Assembly: GCA_004293045.1 (NCBI GenBank)
Contig: RDXY01000003.1
Coordinates: 19,018 to 83,017, forward strand
DNA from: Flavobacteriia bacterium
GTDB lineage: Bacteria; Bacteroidota; Bacteroidia; Flavobacteriales; Flavobacteriaceae
Direction: 5' to 3'
Length of the DNA stretch: 64,000 nucleotides
This document shows positions 61,678-64,000 of the stretch, piece by piece. Both the position numbers and the translations under genes were made by a program. The first letter of the stretch is position 1. Every line of letters begins with the position of its first letter. The notes beneath the pieces are model-generated. The model had not been told where the DNA came from and ran no database searches. It was given only the letters and a program-made list of their open reading frames with translations.

Positions 61678-63006
61678 TTAATTTACTAATTTGTCTAAAA
61701 TCAACTGATAAATATCTTTTCCAAACGTTAGTGCCATTAAGGAGAGTAGAAAAATCATACCACCCGTTTGCACGTAACCCGCCGCTTTGTCTGATAATTT
61801 TTTACCCGTAATCATTTCTACTATAGTAAACAAAGCATGTCCGCCATCTAAACCTGGAATAGGTAATAAGTTCATAAAGGCTAAACCTATTGAAAACAAA
61901 GCCGTGAAATTCCAAATAAATTCCCAATCCCAAGAATCAGGTAATTGACGTGCAATTCCAATTGGACTTTTAACTTGTTTGTAAGCACCTGTTGCAGGTT
62001 TTAATATCAATTTAAATTGTTTCACATTATAAACCAACAGTTGATACGATTCATTTACTGCGGCTGAAATTGCCTCACCAAAAGAAAGCTTATTGGTAAT
62101 TTGAAAATCAAATTTATCTTGGATTTTAGGAACAAACCCTAATTTCCCTTCACTATTAACTTTTGCTTTTAGATTTACTAACTTAGAATTTCTTTCAACA
62201 ACTAAATTAATCGAATCGTTTTTTAAATTTTTTAAGTCTTCTGCAAAAACATCAAAATAACTAAATTGTTTGCCGTTTACAGATTGAATAATATCGCCTT
62301 TTACTAATTTAGCATTTGCGGCTTCTGATTTTGGTGTAACAGAATCAATGGCAATTTTTGAAATTCTAGGTTGGATAAAGTTTTTTCCTTCACTTCCTAA
62401 AATTTCACCTTTTTGTTCATCAGTTAAATTTAATTTAATCTGTTCTCCGTTTCTGTCTATAATCACTTCATCACTCAATAAAACATCAATTACCGCCCAA
62501 TTAAATTTTGGCTGTAAGGCGCCATCAATAGAAACTATTTTATCTCCGTTTTTAAACCCTACACTTTGTCCTATTTTGCCAAAAGCCAATCCGTTTTTCT
62601 GAATTTTCTCTGTAGAAATATATTTTTGACCAACTGTAGAAAACATTACGGTATAAATAAACCACGCTAATAGTATGTTTACAATTATCCCACCTAACAT
62701 TACTATTAAACGTTGCCAAGCTGGTTTGGAACGAAATTCCCAAGGTTGCGGCTCTTGTTTCATTTGATCGGCATCCATACTTTCATCGATCATTCCAGAA
62801 ATTTTTACATAGCCTCCTAATGGCAACCAACCAATTCCCCATTCGGTTTCGCCGATTTTTTTCTTCAATAATGAAAAGCCAATGTCCATAAACAAATAGA
62901 ATTTTTCTACTCGCATTTTAAACATTTTTGCTGTTATATAGTGTCCAAATTCGTGAAGAATTACTAAAACCGATAATATAAAAAGTATTTGTGCTACTTG
63001 AATCAT
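61678..63006 (-). CDS. rseP: Site-2 intramembrane zinc protease RseP
   Basis: The 442-residue S2P-family protease has its zinc site in TM1 (VILHEFGHY, His18-Glu19-His22) and the second motif in the C-terminal helices (LLPIPGLDGGHALFTIVE). Between them lie PDZ-like domains (about 115-200 and 205-290: VTPKSEAANAKLVKGDIIQSVNGKQF). It cuts membrane-bound anti-sigma factors or peptide remnants. A TACTTTTG box on the minus strand (63040-63033) probably drives it. dxr, a frequent neighbour, is absent. Confidence 0.95.
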   Translation of the reverse strand: MIQVAQILFILSVLVILHEFGHYITAKMFKMRVEKFYLFMDIGFSLLKKKIGETEWGIGWLPLGGYVKISGMIDESMDADQMKQEPQPWEFRSKPAWQRLIVMLGGIIVNILLAWFIYTVMFSTVGQKYISTEKIQKNGLAFGKIGQSVGFKNGDKIVSIDGALQPKFNWAVIDVLLSDEVIIDRNGEQIKLNLTDEQKGEILGSEGKNFIQPRISKIAIDSVTPKSEAANAKLVKGDIIQSVNGKQFSYFDVFAEDLKNLKNDSINLVVERNSKLVNLKAKVNSEGKLGFVPKIQDKFDFQITNKLSFGEAISAAVNESYQLLVYNVKQFKLILKPATGAYKQVKSPIGIARQLPDSWDWEFIWNFTALFSIGLAFMNLLPIPGLDGGHALFTIVEMITGKKLSDKAAGYVQTGGMIFLLSLMALTFGKDIYQLILDKLVN

Positions 63007-63032
63007 TGTAATTTTGATTTGTATTTAAAAAA

Positions 63033-63040
63033 CAAAAGTA
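63033..63040 (-). promoter_or_regulatory. -7 element of rseP, overlapping the previous terminator
   Basis: TACTTTTG on minus (CAAAAGTA on plus), 26 nt before the ATG at 63006. It lies in the descending arm of the hairpin at 63034-63059. Confidence 0.5.
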
Positions 63041-63059
63041 AGGTTTTCACCTTACTTTT
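63034..63059 (-). terminator. Terminator of the M1 peptidase gene
   Basis: AAAAGTAAGGT/ACCTTACTTTT stem, 4-nt loop; 21 nt after the peptidase stop on the minus strand. Confidence 0.75.
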
Positions 63060-63080
63060 TAATATTATTTTATGGTTACC

Positions 63081-64000
63081 CTATTTTTTTATGAAATTTT
63101 TATGAAATAAGCCTTCTGAAGTTTCAAGTTTTAAATAATGAACACCACTTGAAAGTCCAGAAATATCAAGAGTATTTTTGAAATCTGTTTTCAAAAGTTG
63201 CCCTAAATTATTGTAAATTTCCACTTTATATAACGTAACATTATTCGGGAATTGAATGGTTAATTCGGTTTCAGAAGGAACTGGATAAACAGAAATCGCC
63301 GAATTCATATCAAAAGTTTCAGTGCCTAATGTAGCGGTATTGTTTTTAGAAATAATATGTTTGTTTGGGTCAAAAGCAACGCCAGTTACTACAAACGGAA
63401 CTGATACAATAAACTCTTGTGCATTGGCGGTGTTATTTACTACTACGTCTACTACTTGTGAGCCACTTCCTGTTAATCTAATCTCCAGAGGCATTTCAAA
63501 AAAAGAAACACTAGCGTGGGATTGCGTTTGATTCACAATAATTTTTGCTTGTCCAGCGCCCCAATTTTGAGCCGTAATAGTATAAGATGGATACCCTTGA
63601 TTGTACAACCAATCGTTGAAAAATTCGGTTAAACTATTGCCATTATCAGCTGCTTCTAAATGCGATTTTAAATTCGCTGTAACGGCATATCCGTAAGCTA
63701 AAGCAGGATCCGCTAAATAACTTTTTAATGCTTGAAAAAATTTCACATCTCCCAATTTCCAACGCAACATATGAGTAATCATCGAGCCTTTATTATATGT
63801 TAATCGGGAACTAAAAATTGTATTTACATTTAATGCCCCAGCATCTGTTAAATAAGTAGCGCCACCTGGTTGAGATGTTATACTAGTTATTTTGTTGCTT
63901 TTCCAATTTACGAAAGTTGTTGCGCCATCTAAATACTCATAGACCATACCCGACATGTATTCTGTTAACCCTTCGTTTAACCAAATGTCTTTCCAGGTAC
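63081..64000 (-). CDS. M1-family metallopeptidase with T9SS sorting domain, C-terminal part (runs off window)
   Basis: About 306 residues of the C-terminus are present; the frame stays open to the window edge and the Met at 63956 is internal. The upstream codons encode TWKDIWLNEGLTEYMSGMVYEYL, the M1 segment with the second zinc-ligand Glu (NEGLTEY). The HExxH motif would lie outside. RLTYNKGSMITHMLRWKLGDVKFFQALKSYL is the following M1 helix region. The last 75 residues are a type A T9SS sorting domain (SVYPVPSETELTIQFPNN ... GVHYLKLETSEGLFHKNFIKK). It is exported and hydrolyses peptides from the N-terminus. Confidence 0.92.
   Translation of the reverse strand, partial: TWKDIWLNEGLTEYMSGMVYEYLDGATTFVNWKSNKITSITSQPGGATYLTDAGALNVNTIFSSRLTYNKGSMITHMLRWKLGDVKFFQALKSYLADPALAYGYAVTANLKSHLEAADNGNSLTEFFNDWLYNQGYPSYTITAQNWGAGQAKIIVNQTQSHASVSFFEMPLEIRLTGSGSQVVDVVVNNTANAQEFIVSVPFVVTGVAFDPNKHIISKNNTATLGTETFDMNSAISVYPVPSETELTIQFPNNVTLYKVEIYNNLGQLLKTDFKNTLDISGLSSGVHYLKLETSEGLFHKNFIKK

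Overview
The window looks like ordinary chromosome from an A+T-rich member of the Bacteroidota, most likely Flavobacterium or a close relative. The signs are promoters of the TTG/TTTG - about 19 nt - TAnnTTTG type, start codons without Shine-Dalgarno sequences, two secreted enzymes with type IX secretion C-terminal domains, and lineage-typical families (DUF5686, IPExxxVDY, a P60-like OmpA, the long PurF). I see no prophage, insertion sequence, CRISPR array, secondary-metabolite cluster or rRNA.

Layout. Positions 1-5100 carry (minus strand) a truncated OmpA-family porin, kbl and an AddA/RecB-like helicase-nuclease. From 5165 to 11838 (plus) come sodA, a DUF5686 outer-membrane protein, an MMPL/RND exporter and tyrS. 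Positions 11897-16944 (minus) hold a split YeeE/YedE transporter, an unrecognised secreted protein, purF and a PfkB kinase. Positions 17112-24608 hold recX, thiL, rnhA, purN and the conserved acpP-fabF-rnc-IPExxxVDY-pyk block, which joins fatty-acid synthesis, RNA processing and glycolysis. Positions 24780-33598 mix lepA, a SIMPL protein, dinB, a CYTH protein, RlpA, a small membrane protein, 5-formyl-THF cyclo-ligase, an aspartoacylase-like hydrolase and uvrC. From 33602 to 54653 nearly everything is on the plus strand: a patatin-BamA fusion, an amino-acid permease, an aromatic amino-acid catabolism group (hmgA, hppD and a tryptophan 2,3-dioxygenase) broken by a four-helix-bundle gene, DUF3108, an M23 lipoprotein, pgi, a TonB-dependent receptor, an SpmAB-like protein, class I fumarase and a T9SS-exported subtilase. 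The last part has ogt, DUF1573, a two-component system, cvpA, pheS, small lipoproteins, two identical tRNA-Asn genes, rseP and the C-terminal part of an M1 metallopeptidase that runs off the window.

Non-coding structure is the less ordinary part. Several gene ends carry imperfect inverted repeats made of short repeated words (17589-17665, 19260-19350, 33602-33705, 58797-58882). A related arrangement of AAGCGAAT words flanks the four-helix-bundle gene at 38858-39238, which looks like a small inserted unit between hmgA and hppD. In the 33602 case the repeat itself encodes the signal peptide of the patatin protein. Two further spots look regulatory: a leader with competing hairpins and a terminator in front of fabF (20470-20567), and a promoter-to-terminator unit without an ORF at 40688-40806 that may encode a small RNA.

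Functional calls rest on protein motifs read by eye. Family names come from general knowledge, and no database search was possible.
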